From: DSNY01 sp037442465 | GTDB lineage: Bacteria > Pseudomonadota > Gammaproteobacteria > Burkholderiales > Burkholderiaceae_F | NCBI GenBank assembly: GCA_037442465.1 | Contig: JBBIQI010000004.1 | Span: forward strand, 1-39,007 | DNA: 39,007 nt | Direction: 5' to 3' | Shown: positions 1 through 9,190 of the stretch, piece by piece | How positions within the stretch are numbered: position 1 is the stretch's first letter | Layout of the letters: every line of letters starts with the position of its first letter | Position numbers and translations under genes: made by a program | The notes under the pieces: generated by a model | What the model was told of the DNA's origin: nothing | The model's input: the letters and a program-made list of their open reading frames with translations, nothing else | The model's database searches: none

Positions 1-20
1 GCCGCTGCGCTCGAAACATC

Positions 21-45
21 GCCGCGCCCCGGCGCGGCTCGTTTT
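21..45 (+). terminator. Hairpin with short T-run at the left edge
   Basis: A 7-bp GC stem (21-27 with 32-38, loop CCCG) is followed on the plus strand by TCGTTTT. It could terminate plus-strand transcription arriving from outside the window. On the minus strand no T-run follows, so it would be only a bare hairpin beyond the DUF418 gene. The T-run is short, so the call is tentative. Confidence 0.35.
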
Positions 46-57
46 CCCGCGTCCCCC

Positions 58-75
58 GTGAAATATCCGGGCTAG
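58..75 (-). repeat. 18-bp dispersed repeat, copy 1 (inverted relative to copy 2)
   Basis: The minus strand reads CTAGCCCGGATATTTCAC here. The identical 18 bases occur on the plus strand at 38953-38970. The TAG stop codon of the DUF418 gene is contained in this copy, so the element directly abuts a gene end. It is too short to be a complete mobile element. It could be a terminus of one or a widespread small repeat. Confidence 0.7.
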
Positions 76-1292
76 GAGCCGCGCCGATCGAGCGGGCCGT
101 ACGTTGCCCGGCGCCACAGCGCCTCGATCGGCCCCTGCCCGAAGCGCGCGATCCAGGCGCGGCTGGCGACGATCTGGACCGCAACGATCGCAGCCGCGAG
201 CAGTGCCAGTTGCGCCTTGCCGAGCGCCGCACCCAACCCAAACCCCCAGCCGGACAGCAGCACACCCATGACGAGCGACTGCAGCAGATAGTTGGTCAGC
301 GGCATGCGTCCTGCCGGGGCGAGCCAGCGGATCGCCGCGCGCAGCGCAGCGGCCTCGCGCCAGCGAACGATCGCCGCGACGTACAGGCACGCGAGCAGCG
401 AACCGAAGGTCTGCAGGCCGAAGCCGATCAGGCTCGGGTCGCCGGGCGAGTTCACCATCGTCTGGTAGTTGAGCCACGCGCCGGCGATCGCAAGCGGCAG
501 CGCCGCGCCGCCGATCGCGAACGCCGCGCGCCAGACGCGCGGATGCCGCTCCGGATGCGCGATCCAGCCGAGCCGCGCGGCCAGATGCCCGAGCAGGAAC
601 AGGCCGACGATCTGCGGCGCGGCGAACGGGCCCATCACGAGCACGATGTAGGCGAAGTCGGTCGCGCGCGCAGCGATCTGCTCCCAATAGCCGCCCTCGG
701 TGAAGACGATGAACTTGTCGACGACGTCCGGCGGAATCAGCGCAGGATCGACTTCGGGCGGCAGCGCGCGGCGCGCCGCCTCGAACAGCAGCGTCAGCGC
801 GACGTTGAGAAGCGCGAACGCAATCCACCAGTTGCGCGTCGCGCGCACGAGCGCCGCCGGCCGCCGGTCCATGTACAGCACGAGCACGAAGCCGGCGAGC
901 GCATAGAAGGCGAGGATGTCGCCGTAGTAGAGGAGCAGTCCGTGCGCGATGCCGAGCGCGAGCAGGAAGCGGAGCCGGCGGCGGTAGACGGTCTTTGCCG
1001 CCTCGGCGTCTGCCCCGCACAAGCCGCGGATGGATCTGATCTGCAGCGCCGCGCCGAAACCGAACAGGAACGCGAAGATCGAGATGAACTTGGTCGCGAC
1101 GAAGGTGCCGACCAGCAGGTGCACCGCCGTGTCGGCCGCGCTCGGCGCGTCGATGAAGTAGCCGAGCGAATCGCCCGCGCCCCAGACGAACGACTGGATG
1201 TTGACCTGCGGGATGCCGGCGAGCGCGAACGCGCGCAGCGCGTCGACCAGCTCGATCCGCCGTCGCGACAGCCGTGTGGGTGCGCCGTTCAG
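72..1292 (-). CDS. DUF418 domain-containing membrane protein
   Basis: Predicted polytopic inner-membrane protein of the DUF418 family, about 406 residues, function unknown (family members are often called putative transporters). The sequence opens with the family signature RIELVDALRAFALAG, runs through about eight to ten hydrophobic segments, and has the conserved C-terminal block PAGRMPLTNYLLQS. No ATG, GTG or TTG lies between the upstream coaD stop and this signature. The start used here is a CTG at 1292 that overlaps the coaD TGA as CTGA and has a GGAG 8 nt upstream. The only in-frame alternative nearby is a GTG at 1340, inside coaD, giving 422 residues. The overlap implies translational coupling to coaD. 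Family call is firm, the start is not. Confidence 0.8.
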   Translation of the reverse strand: MNGAPTRLSRRRIELVDALRAFALAGIPQVNIQSFVWGAGDSLGYFIDAPSAADTAVHLLVGTFVATKFISIFAFLFGFGAALQIRSIRGLCGADAEAAKTVYRRRLRFLLALGIAHGLLLYYGDILAFYALAGFVLVLYMDRRPAALVRATRNWWIAFALLNVALTLLFEAARRALPPEVDPALIPPDVVDKFIVFTEGGYWEQIAARATDFAYIVLVMGPFAAPQIVGLFLLGHLAARLGWIAHPERHPRVWRAAFAIGGAALPLAIAGAWLNYQTMVNSPGDPSLIGFGLQTFGSLLACLYVAAIVRWREAAALRAAIRWLAPAGRMPLTNYLLQSLVMGVLLSGWGFGLGAALGKAQLALLAAAIVAVQIVASRAWIARFGQGPIEALWRRATYGPLDRRGS

Positions 1293-1798
1293 CCGCCGTT
1301 CTCCGGCCCGCCCATCTGCGCGATCTTCGCGCGCAGCCACTTCTCGACCGACGGGAAGACGAACTTGCTCACGTCGCCGCCGAGCGTGGCGATCTCGCGC
1401 ACGATCGTTCCCGAGATGAACTGGTACTGGTCCGAGGGCGTCAGGAACATCGTCTCGACGTCGGGCAGCAGGTAGCGGTTCATGCCGGCCATCTGGAACT
1501 CGTACTCGAAGTCGCTGACCGCGCGTAGTCCGCGCACGATCACGCGCGCGTTCTGCTCGCGCACGAAGTCCTTCAGCAGGCCGCGGAAGCCGGCGACCTC
1601 GACGTTCGGATAATGGCCGAGCACCTCGCGCGCGATCGCGATGCGCTCGTCCATCGTGAAGAACGGCTTTTTCGCGCGACTGTCGGCCACGCCGACCACG
1701 AGCTTGCTGAACAACCCCGCGGCGCGCCGCACGAGGTCCTCGTGACCGCGCGTCAGCGGATCGAACGTGCCCGGATAGACCGCGATCACCATGCTCAT
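1289..1798 (-). CDS. coaD: Phosphopantetheine adenylyltransferase
   Basis: Transfers AMP from ATP to 4'-phosphopantetheine, giving dephospho-CoA, the penultimate step of coenzyme A synthesis in the cytosol. At 169 residues it has the usual length. The N-terminal nucleotidyltransferase motif AVYPGTFDPLTRGH (T/HxGH, His19) is intact, and the C-terminal half carries the family block FISGTIVREIA. The start is the first ATG, with a GGAGG 4 nt upstream; Met3 is an alternative with 10-nt spacing. It lies 54 nt downstream of rsmD, the common bacterial rsmD-coaD order, and its stop overlaps the presumed start of the DUF418 gene. Confidence 0.95.
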   Translation of the reverse strand: MSMVIAVYPGTFDPLTRGHEDLVRRAAGLFSKLVVGVADSRAKKPFFTMDERIAIAREVLGHYPNVEVAGFRGLLKDFVREQNARVIVRGLRAVSDFEYEFQMAGMNRYLLPDVETMFLTPSDQYQFISGTIVREIATLGGDVSKFVFPSVEKWLRAKIAQMGGPENGG

Positions 1799-1852
1799 GC
1801 CCCCTCCCCTCGGCGAACGTGACGGGCCGCTTGGCGCGCCGGGCGCGATTAT

Positions 1853-2461
1853 TCAGGACGGACCGCGCCGCAGCAAATGAAAACAGACCCGGCCCGCGCG
1901 GTCTGCGCGCACGATTTCGTAGCCGTGCGCCGCGGCCCGCGCCGCGTCGATCGGCGCGCGGTCCTCCGCATACACGAGGCCGCCGCCGGCCAGCAGCCCG
2001 CGCACGGCGTCCAGCGCGGGCGCGAGCAGCCCGGACTCGTACGGCGGATCGAGGAAAACGATGTCGAACGCACCCGCGGGCAGGCGCGCGGCGACTGCGA
2101 GGGCGTCGCCGGCGACGATCTCGATCTGCGTTGCGCCGAGCTTGTCGCGCAACGCGCGCAACCGCGCGACGAGCTTCGGGTCGCGTTCGACGAGCGTCAC
2201 CTGCGCCGCGCCCCGCGACGCCAGCTCGAAGCCGAGCGCGCCGGTGCCGGCGAAAAGATCCAGTCCGCGCAGCGCCGTGAGATCGGGCTTCAGATGCGCG
2301 ATCCAGTTGAACAGCGTCTCGCGCACGCGATCGGGCGTCGGCCGCAAACCCGTAGCGCCCGCGACCGGAATCGGCGTGCGCTTCCAAGCGCCGCCGATGA
2401 TGCGCACGGCGTTCGGCGCGCCGTTGCCGTTGCGGATCGCGGACTGCGGATTGCGCTTCAT
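1853..2461 (-). CDS. rsmD: 16S rRNA (guanine(966)-N(2))-methyltransferase
   Basis: SAM-dependent methyltransferase that modifies G966 of 16S rRNA in the assembled small subunit. About 202 residues from the ATG at 2461, the usual RsmD length. Visible motifs are VRIIGGAWKRTPI near the N-terminus, RPTPDRVRETLFNW, the SAM-binding LDLFAGTGALGFE, and the catalytic DPPY in DIVFLDPPYESGLL. The frame stays open upstream to 2608, but that extension is Arg-rich and unlike the family, so the internal ATG was chosen even though its ribosome-binding site is weak. The first residues (NPQSAIRNGNG) come from a short ATCCGCA-like repeat, suggesting a variable N-terminus. Precedes coaD. Confidence 0.92.
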   Translation of the reverse strand: MKRNPQSAIRNGNGAPNAVRIIGGAWKRTPIPVAGATGLRPTPDRVRETLFNWIAHLKPDLTALRGLDLFAGTGALGFELASRGAAQVTLVERDPKLVARLRALRDKLGATQIEIVAGDALAVAARLPAGAFDIVFLDPPYESGLLAPALDAVRGLLAGGGLVYAEDRAPIDAARAAAHGYEIVRADRAGRVCFHLLRRGPS

Positions 2462-2729
2462 GCGCAGGATTCTGCCCGGATCGCGGCGGCGCACGCGCCG
2501 CATTCGCCGCCGAAACGCCGCAAGCACCGAGAAACGCCACGGACTCGCTCTGTTCCTCAGTGGGAGGAGTTCTGTCCGCGCGGGCCATTGAATTCGCCAC
2601 GGAGGCAAGGGGCAGGAACGCTTCCTTTGCGTCTGCGCTCTGCGTGTACCGAGCGGCGTTGCCGCGCCCTCTTGCTAGACTGCGCGCCCTTCGCAGCGTC
2701 GCGGTTGTCCCGCGCGCGGTTGTCGCCCT

Positions 2730-3668
2730 ATGAATTCCTCCACGAAAGCCGGCTGGCTGGCGCGCCTGAAGCAAGGGCTGGCGCGCACGCGCGTGAATAT
2801 CGCGGGGCTGTTTTCGGGCGGCGTGATCGACGAGGCGCTGTTCGAGGAACTCGAGATCGCGCTGATCCAGGCCGACGTGGGCGTGGCAACGACGCGCGAG
2901 CTGCTGGATGCGGTCCGCACGCGAATCAAGCTGCAGGGACTGAAGACACCGGCCGAGGTGCGCGACGCGCTGCGCGACGAGATCGCGAAACTGCTCGCGC
3001 CGTGCGAAGGGCCGCTCGATCTCGAGCGCGCGAGACCGCTCGTGATCATGGTCGCCGGGGTCAACGGCGCGGGCAAGACGACCTCGATCGGCAAGCTTGC
3101 GCACTGGCTCGCGGATCGGCACAAGACGGTGCTGCTCGCCGCCGGCGACACCTTTCGCGCGGCGGCGCGCGAGCAGCTCGCCGTGTGGGGGCAGCGCAAC
3201 GGCGTGGAAGTGATCCAGCAGGCGAGCGGCGACCCGGCCGCGGTCGTGTTCGACGCGGTCGCGGCCGCGAAGGCGCGCGGCATCGACGTGCTGATCGCCG
3301 ACACCGCCGGGCGCCTGCCGACCCAGCTTCACCTGATGGACGAACTCAAGCGCGTCAAGCGTGCGATCGACAAGGCGCTGCCCGGCGCGCCGCACGAGGT
3401 GATCCTGGTCCTCGACGGCACCAACGGGCAGAACGCGCTCGCGCAGGTCAAGGCCTTCGACGAGGCGATCGGGCTCACGGGGCTGGTGATCACCAAGCTC
3501 GACGGCACCGCCAAGGGCGGGGTGCTCGCGGCGATCGCCGCGCAGCGCACGCGCGAGCATCCGGGCCGACCGATACCGATCCGCTTCATCGGCGTCGGCG
3601 AGGGCATCGAGGATCTGCAGCCGTTCGTCGCGCGCGAGTTCGCCGACGCGCTCGTCGGCGCGGGCTGA
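2730..3668 (+). CDS. ftsY: Signal recognition particle receptor FtsY
   Basis: SRP receptor GTPase that docks SRP-ribosome complexes at the inner membrane for co-translational insertion. 312 residues: an amphipathic, basic N-terminal helix (WLARLKQGLARTRVNIAGLF, about 9-28) suited to membrane targeting, a helical N domain to about 100, then the G domain with G1 GVNGAGKTT (110-118), the insertion-box motif DTFRAAAREQL, G3 DTAGR and G4 TKLDGTAKGG. It lacks the long acidic A domain of E. coli FtsY, as many bacterial FtsY proteins do. Divergent from rsmD, with 268 nt between the two starts. No strong ribosome-binding site precedes the ATG. Confidence 0.96.
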   Translation: MNSSTKAGWLARLKQGLARTRVNIAGLFSGGVIDEALFEELEIALIQADVGVATTRELLDAVRTRIKLQGLKTPAEVRDALRDEIAKLLAPCEGPLDLERARPLVIMVAGVNGAGKTTSIGKLAHWLADRHKTVLLAAGDTFRAAAREQLAVWGQRNGVEVIQQASGDPAAVVFDAVAAAKARGIDVLIADTAGRLPTQLHLMDELKRVKRAIDKALPGAPHEVILVLDGTNGQNALAQVKAFDEAIGLTGLVITKLDGTAKGGVLAAIAAQRTREHPGRPIPIRFIGVGEGIEDLQPFVAREFADALVGAG

Positions 3669-3813
3669 TCGCCGGACCCCCCCGCCGCGTTCTCCCGCAG
3701 TGGCGACGCAACAACCTTGCCGCGCATGGAGGCGCCGGCGGTTCGCGGCGGCGGCGCCCCGGCCGCGCAGCCGGGCAGACTGCCCGCCTGCCTGCGAACG
3801 CAGCGCCGGGAGG

Positions 3814-4233
3814 TCAGGTGCGCTGCACGGACTTCGCGCGCGGCTTGGGCGGCGCGGGGCGGCGGCCGTCGAGCAGGTGCGCGAGCGCGAGCCACGGGTG
3901 GCGCCACAGCATGCGCGGCCCCGCGTAGCGCATCACGGCCCTCACATGCTCGCGTTCCCGCGGCCCGTAGCAATGGATCCGGCAGTTGCTGCAGGTGGGC
4001 TTGTCCGCGCCGTACGGACAGCCGGCCAGCCGCTTGGTCGCGTACGTCATGAATTCCTGACATTCGACGCACAACGCGCCGCGCATGCCGTGCCGGTCGC
4101 GACACCAGATCTTCAACATGGCGTGGATCGTCTTCAGCTCGCGCGTGAGCCGCGGCGTGGCAAGCCGCGCGCGCCGGCGCAACGCGCCGGTGTCGTGCGG
4201 GTCGATGTCCATTGGAGTGAGCGGTTCATCCAT
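3814..4233 (-). CDS. NOSP-family (nitrous oxide-stimulated promoter) Cys-rich protein
   Basis: 139-residue protein of the family annotated as nitrous oxide-stimulated promoter; no molecular function is established. Seven cysteines are arranged as C44, C55-x2-C58, C72, C81-x2-C84 and C88, with nearby His48 and His87, in blocks such as GCPYGADKPTCSNC and RIHCYGPRER. This looks like a metal-binding or zinc-ribbon core. The block VMRYAGPRMLWRHP is also characteristic of the family. No signal peptide or membrane segment is visible. It is a single gene, divergent from the ABC transporter operon across a 122-nt gap that must hold both promoters. A start at Met8 (4212) is possible. Confidence 0.8.
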   Translation of the reverse strand: MDEPLTPMDIDPHDTGALRRRARLATPRLTRELKTIHAMLKIWCRDRHGMRGALCVECQEFMTYATKRLAGCPYGADKPTCSNCRIHCYGPREREHVRAVMRYAGPRMLWRHPWLALAHLLDGRRPAPPKPRAKSVQRT

Positions 4234-4355
4234 GCGCCGTATCGTGCGCGAGCCGGCGTTGCCTCGATCTGCGCTGGGTCAAACTCGCCCATCGGAGGCG
4301 CCCGCACCGGGGCTTGGCTTATCCTTGCGCCGCTATCGACGCCCGGAGGAGAACC

Positions 4356-5927
4356 ATGAAGCTGCTTCGTTACCTCTGCGCGCTCGCCGTCGCGCTGCTC
4401 GCCGTCGGCGGCGCCAGCGCGCAGGAACTGGTGGTCGGACTGTCCACGCCGGTCACCGCGCTCGACCCGCACTTCCACAACCTGACGCCGAACAACAACG
4501 TCGCCGACCACGTGTTCGAAAAACTCGTGCACAAGGACGCCAAGGAGCAACTGAAGCCGGGGCTGGCCGAGTCGTGGAAGGCGCTCGACGACACGACTTG
4601 GGAGTTCAAGCTGCGCAAGGGCGTGAAATGGCACGACGGCGGAGAGTTCACCGCCGAGGACGTGATCGCGACGATCAAGCGCATCCCCAACGTGCCGAAC
4701 AGCCCGGCGTCGTTCGCCACCTACACGCGACCGATCGCCGAAGTCACGGCGCCCGACAAACTGACGCTGCGCTTCAAGACCGCGCGGCCGCACCCGCTGC
4801 TGCCGAACGATCTGGTTGCGATCCGCATCGTGCCCAGGCGCATCGCCGAAACCGCCAAGACCGAGGACTTCAATGCGGGCCGCGCGATGATCGGTACCGG
4901 CCCGTTCAAGTTCAAGGAATACGTCGCCGGCGACCGCGTCGTGCTCGAGCGCAACGACGGCTATTGGGGCCCGAGGCCGCACTGGAAGACCGTGCGGCTG
5001 CGCATGATCACCAACGCGCCGGCGCGCGTGGCCGCGCTGCTGGCGGGCGACGTGCAGATGATCGAAGCGGTGCCGACCGCGGACATCGCGCGGCTCGCCA
5101 AGGATGCGCGCGTGACGGTGGCCTCGGCGGTGTCGAACCGGCTGATCTATCTGCACATGGACAGCGACCGCGACAAGTCGCCTTTCGTGTTCGACAAGGC
5201 GGGCAAGCCGCTGGAGAAGAACCCGCTGAAGGACGTGCGCGTGCGACGCGCGATTTCGCTGGCGATCGACCGCGACGCGATCGTCTCGCGCATCATGGAA
5301 GGACAGGCCCAGCCGGCCGGTCAACTGCTGCCCGAGTTCTTTCCGGGTACGAGCAAGAAGCTCAAACCGCCGAAGGTCGACCAGGAGGCGGCGAAGCGGC
5401 TGCTCGCCGAAGCCGGTTATCCGAACGGCTTTTCGATCACGCTGCACTCGCCGAACAACCGCTACATCAACGACGAGAAGATCGCGCAGGCGATCGCGCA
5501 GTTCCTGACGCGCTCCGGCATCGACACCAAGCTCGAGGCGATGCCGAGCAACGTGTTTTTCTCGCGTGCAGGCAAGCTCGAGTTCAGCTTCTATCTGGCA
5601 GGCTGGGGGGCGGAAACGGGCGAGACGAGTTCACCGCTGCGCGCGCTGATCGGCACCTTCAGCCCGCAAACGGGCATGGGGCAGGCCAACCGCGGGCGCT
5701 TCTCGGACGCCGGTGTCGACGCGCTGATCCTGACGGCGATGACCAACATCGACGACACCAAGCGCAACCTGATGCTTGCCGCCGCCAGCGACAAGGCGAT
5801 CGGCGAACTGCAGGCGATCGTCCCGGTGCACTACGAGGTGTCGAGCTGGGCGCTGCGCAAGGGCCTCGCCTACACCGGCCGCGCGGACCAGTACACGTAC
5901 GCGTTCGAGGTCAGACCCGCGAAGTGA
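4356..5927 (+). CDS. Peptide ABC transporter substrate-binding protein (DppA/OppA family)
   Basis: Periplasmic solute-binding protein of the family 5 extracellular type, 523 residues, first gene of a complete peptide-type importer. A Sec signal peptide (MKLLRY followed by a hydrophobic core, predicted cleavage after GGASA, about residue 22) precedes the mature protein. Family features include LDPHFHN near the start, LAESWKALDDTTWEFKLRKGVKWHDG, and a late RRAISLAIDRDAIV block. A GGAGGA at 4345-4350 lies 5 nt before the chosen ATG, which settles the start over an upstream in-frame codon at 4314. Substrate cannot be read from sequence; the neighbouring deacylase genes hint at peptides or N-acyl amino acids. 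Confidence 0.93.
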   Translation: MKLLRYLCALAVALLAVGGASAQELVVGLSTPVTALDPHFHNLTPNNNVADHVFEKLVHKDAKEQLKPGLAESWKALDDTTWEFKLRKGVKWHDGGEFTAEDVIATIKRIPNVPNSPASFATYTRPIAEVTAPDKLTLRFKTARPHPLLPNDLVAIRIVPRRIAETAKTEDFNAGRAMIGTGPFKFKEYVAGDRVVLERNDGYWGPRPHWKTVRLRMITNAPARVAALLAGDVQMIEAVPTADIARLAKDARVTVASAVSNRLIYLHMDSDRDKSPFVFDKAGKPLEKNPLKDVRVRRAISLAIDRDAIVSRIMEGQAQPAGQLLPEFFPGTSKKLKPPKVDQEAAKRLLAEAGYPNGFSITLHSPNNRYINDEKIAQAIAQFLTRSGIDTKLEAMPSNVFFSRAGKLEFSFYLAGWGAETGETSSPLRALIGTFSPQTGMGQANRGRFSDAGVDALILTAMTNIDDTKRNLMLAAASDKAIGELQAIVPVHYEVSSWALRKGLAYTGRADQYTYAFEVRPAK

Positions 5928-5937
5928 TCGCGATCAC
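5924..5937. promoter_or_regulatory. Perfect 14-bp palindrome over the dppA-type stop codon
   Basis: GTGATCGCGATCAC is fully self-complementary and contains the TGA stop of the binding-protein gene. It could be a protein-binding site or chance; GATCGCGATC-like words are common in this GC-rich sequence. No partner site is seen. Confidence 0.3.
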
Positions 5938-5969
5938 CGACCCTTGATCCGTCGTCGACGCCGCGAGGC

Positions 5970-6000
5970 GGCACGGGGGCGTGGGAACGGCCCTCGTGCC
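5970..6000 (+). promoter_or_regulatory. Stem-loop between binding-protein and permease genes
   Basis: An 11-bp stem (5970-5980 with 5990-6000, one G-U pair, 9-nt loop) sits in the 99-nt spacer after the binding-protein stop. No T-run follows. In ABC importer operons such hairpins commonly protect the upstream mRNA or partly terminate, so that the binding protein is made in excess over the permeases; that role is inferred here. Confidence 0.55.
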
Positions 6001-6026
6001 AGCCGGCGCCGCGCCCGCCGTTGCCG

Positions 6027-7001
6027 ATGACCGTCTACGTCCTCCGCCGCCTCGCGCAGACGCTGCTGGTGCTGGCGATCACGTCGCTGCTCGTCTTCTT
6101 CGGGCTGTACGTGGTCGGCGATCCGGTCGAGATCCTGGTGAATCCGGTCGCCGACGAAGTCGAGAAGGCGCGCGCCACCGCCGCGCTCGGACTCGACAAG
6201 CCGATCGTCGAGCAGTACTGGGTGTTCCTCAAGGGCGCTTTCACCGGCGAGCTGGGCACCAGCTTCGTGTTCGGCCGTTCGGCGATCGAAGTGATCGTCG
6301 AGCGCATGCCGGCCACGCTCGAACTGGCCTTCCTCGCGATGCTGATTGCGGTCGCGCTCGGCGTGCCGCTCGGGTTGTACGCGGGGCTGAATCCGCACAG
6401 CTGGGTCAGCAAGACGATCATGGCCGGATCGATCCTCGGTTTTTCGCTGCCGACCTTCTGGGTCGGACTGATCCTGATCCTCGTGTTCGCGGTCCAGCTG
6501 GGCTGGCTGCCTTCGACCGGACGCGGTCCCACGGTCGAGTTCCTCGGCCTGCAGCTTTCGATCCTGCATTGGGAAGGGCTGAAGTACGCGCTGCTGCCGG
6601 CGATCAACCTGGCGCTGTTCAAGCTTTCGCTGATCGTGCGGCTGACGCGCGCGCAGGTGCGCGAGCAGTCGCTGCTGGACTACATCAAGTTCGCGCGCGC
6701 GAAAGGGCTGCCGCGCTCGCGCGTAATCGGCGTGCACTTGCTGAAGAACATCCTGATCCCGCTGGTCACCGTGATCGGGCTGGAGCTGGGTTCGGTCATC
6801 GCGTTCGCGGTCGTCACCGAGACGATCTTCGCTTGGCCGGGCATGGGCAAGCTCGTGATCGACTCGATCTTCCAGCTCGACCGCCCGGTGGTCGTCGCCT
6901 ATCTGCTGCTGATCGTGTTCATGTTCATCCTGATCAATCTCGTGGTCGACCTGCTGTATTCGGCGCTGGATCCGCGCGTGCGGCTGGGGGAGCAGAAGTG
7001 A
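6027..7001 (+). CDS. Peptide ABC transporter permease (DppB/OppB family)
   Basis: Integral inner-membrane subunit, 324 residues, that forms the translocation channel with the next permease. It opens with the family signature TVYVLRRLAQTLLVL (first membrane helix), has a long periplasmic loop, then the binding-protein-dependent transport domain with about five further helices. The EAA-type coupling loop is at IKFARAKGLPRSRVIGVHLLKN, and the C-terminus ends RVRLGEQK. The ATG at 6027 was chosen over a TTG two codons upstream. A strong ribosome-binding site is not obvious, so the upstream stem-loop may matter for its translation. Confidence 0.93.
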   Translation: MTVYVLRRLAQTLLVLAITSLLVFFGLYVVGDPVEILVNPVADEVEKARATAALGLDKPIVEQYWVFLKGAFTGELGTSFVFGRSAIEVIVERMPATLELAFLAMLIAVALGVPLGLYAGLNPHSWVSKTIMAGSILGFSLPTFWVGLILILVFAVQLGWLPSTGRGPTVEFLGLQLSILHWEGLKYALLPAINLALFKLSLIVRLTRAQVREQSLLDYIKFARAKGLPRSRVIGVHLLKNILIPLVTVIGLELGSVIAFAVVTETIFAWPGMGKLVIDSIFQLDRPVVVAYLLLIVFMFILINLVVDLLYSALDPRVRLGEQK

Positions 7002-7125
7002 GCTTCTCGGCGGGTCGCCTCTTCTCGGCGCTCGTTGCCGGTGCGCAGAACGACGCGCAACACGCCGGTTTTCCGCACGCGCCCGCTAAGGCGTGCGCCG
7101 AGGAGCCCTCGCGGGAGCGCACCGC
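7002..7125 (+). other. Spacer between the two permease genes, with hairpin
   Basis: This 124-nt non-coding gap is unusual between two permeases that normally abut. It contains a tandem CTTCTCGGCG (two copies near its start, about 7004 and 7021) and a 7-bp perfect hairpin (7074-7080 with 7091-7097, loop of 10). A GGGAG at 7113-7117 serves the next gene. No ORF of interest is seen. Confidence 0.5.
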
Positions 7126-8025
7126 ATGAGCGCTTTGGCCGGCCCGCGGGAACAATCCCCTCTGGCCCGCTTCGCGCGCGAGTTCGCCGAAAGCCGGCTC
7201 GCGCTGGCGGGCCTGGCGCTGCTCGTCGCGGTCATCGCGATCGCGCTGCTGGCCCCCTGGATCGCGCCGCAGAACCCGTACGACCTCGGCAAGCTCGATC
7301 TGCTGGACGCGCGACTTCCGCCGGGGGAGCGCGCCGGCGCCGGCCACATGACCTATCTGCTCGGCACCGACGGCCAGGGGCGCGACATGCTGTCGGCGAT
7401 CCTGTACGGGCTGCGCGTGTCGTTGTACGTCGGCGTGGCGAGCGGAGTCATCGCGCTGACGATCGGCGCCGTGCTGGGCGTGCTCGCCGCGTACGCGGGC
7501 GGGCGCTTCGAGCAGGTGCTGATGCGCATCGTCGACATCCAGCTCGGCTTTCCGGCGATCCTCGTTGCGCTGATCCTGCTGGCGGTGCTCGGCAAGGGCG
7601 TCGACAAGATCATCATCGCGCTGGTCGCCGTACAGTGGGCGTACTACGCGCGCACCGCACGCTCGGCCGCGCTGGTCGAGCGCGGCAAGGAGTACGTCGA
7701 GGCGGCACGCGCCCTCGGGCTGTCGAACGCGCGCATCGTGCTGCGCCATCTTCTGCCGAACAGCCTGCCGCCGCTGATCGTCGTCGGCACGGTGCAGGTC
7801 GCGCACGCGATCGCGCTCGAAGCCACACTGTCCTTCCTCGGGCTCGGGCTGCCGACGACCGAACCTTCGCTGGGGCTGCTGATCGCCAACGGCTACGAGT
7901 ACCTGCTGTCGGGCAAGTACTGGATCAGCGTCTACCCCGGCATCGCGCTGCTGCTGACCATCCTCGCGATCAACCTGGTCGGCGACCAGTTACGCGACGT
8001 GCTGAATCCGAGGTTGGCGAAGTGA
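7126..8025 (+). CDS. Peptide ABC transporter permease (DppC/OppC family)
   Basis: Second membrane channel subunit, 299 residues. The N-terminal region has the OppC N-terminal helix (SRLALAGLALLVAVIAIALLAPW), followed by a periplasmic stretch with LLGTDGQGRDMLSAILYGLRVSL, a family hallmark. The transport domain follows, with coupling loop KEYVEAARALGLSNARIVLRHLLPN and the late LSFLGLGLPTTEPSLGLLIANG motif. The ATG at 7126 has GGGAG 8 nt upstream; a GTG at 7093 in frame is less likely because it adds residues coded by the hairpin spacer. Confidence 0.93.
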   Translation: MSALAGPREQSPLARFAREFAESRLALAGLALLVAVIAIALLAPWIAPQNPYDLGKLDLLDARLPPGERAGAGHMTYLLGTDGQGRDMLSAILYGLRVSLYVGVASGVIALTIGAVLGVLAAYAGGRFEQVLMRIVDIQLGFPAILVALILLAVLGKGVDKIIIALVAVQWAYYARTARSAALVERGKEYVEAARALGLSNARIVLRHLLPNSLPPLIVVGTVQVAHAIALEATLSFLGLGLPTTEPSLGLLIANGYEYLLSGKYWISVYPGIALLLTILAINLVGDQLRDVLNPRLAK

Positions 8026-8218
8026 GGCATCCGCCTGCCAGCCAGCGGCGCCACCCCGCGGCGAGCGGCGGCGGATGCATCATCCTCGCCCCCGACAGCA
8101 GCGCTCGAGGGCAGGCCCCGGCAGCCATCCGGCAGCTCTTCCGCGCGAAGGTCTGGGCAACTTTTGACGACGCCGGATTGCCGTCCGCGCGGCAACGACG
8201 CCGCGGAGGGTCCACCTC
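8026..8218 (+). other. Spacer between permease and ATPase genes, with stem-loop
   Basis: A 193-nt non-coding gap inside the importer operon. Nine-base perfect arms GCATCCGCC (8027-8035) and GGCGGATGC (8070-8078) can form a stem right after the permease stop, enclosing 34 GC-rich bases. The rest, including TTTTGACGACGCC near 8162, holds no recognised site. The GGAGGG at 8205-8210 is the ribosome-binding site of the next gene. Confidence 0.5.

Positions 8219-9186
<968 letters not shown>

Positions 9187-9190
<4 letters not shown>

Noticed and set aside
72..3560. Minus-strand open frame of 1162 residues spanning DUF418, coaD, rsmD and ftsY
   Set aside because: Only its last third matches a protein family; the rest is Arg-rich out-of-frame reading of coaD, rsmD and the antisense of ftsY, typical of GC-rich DNA.
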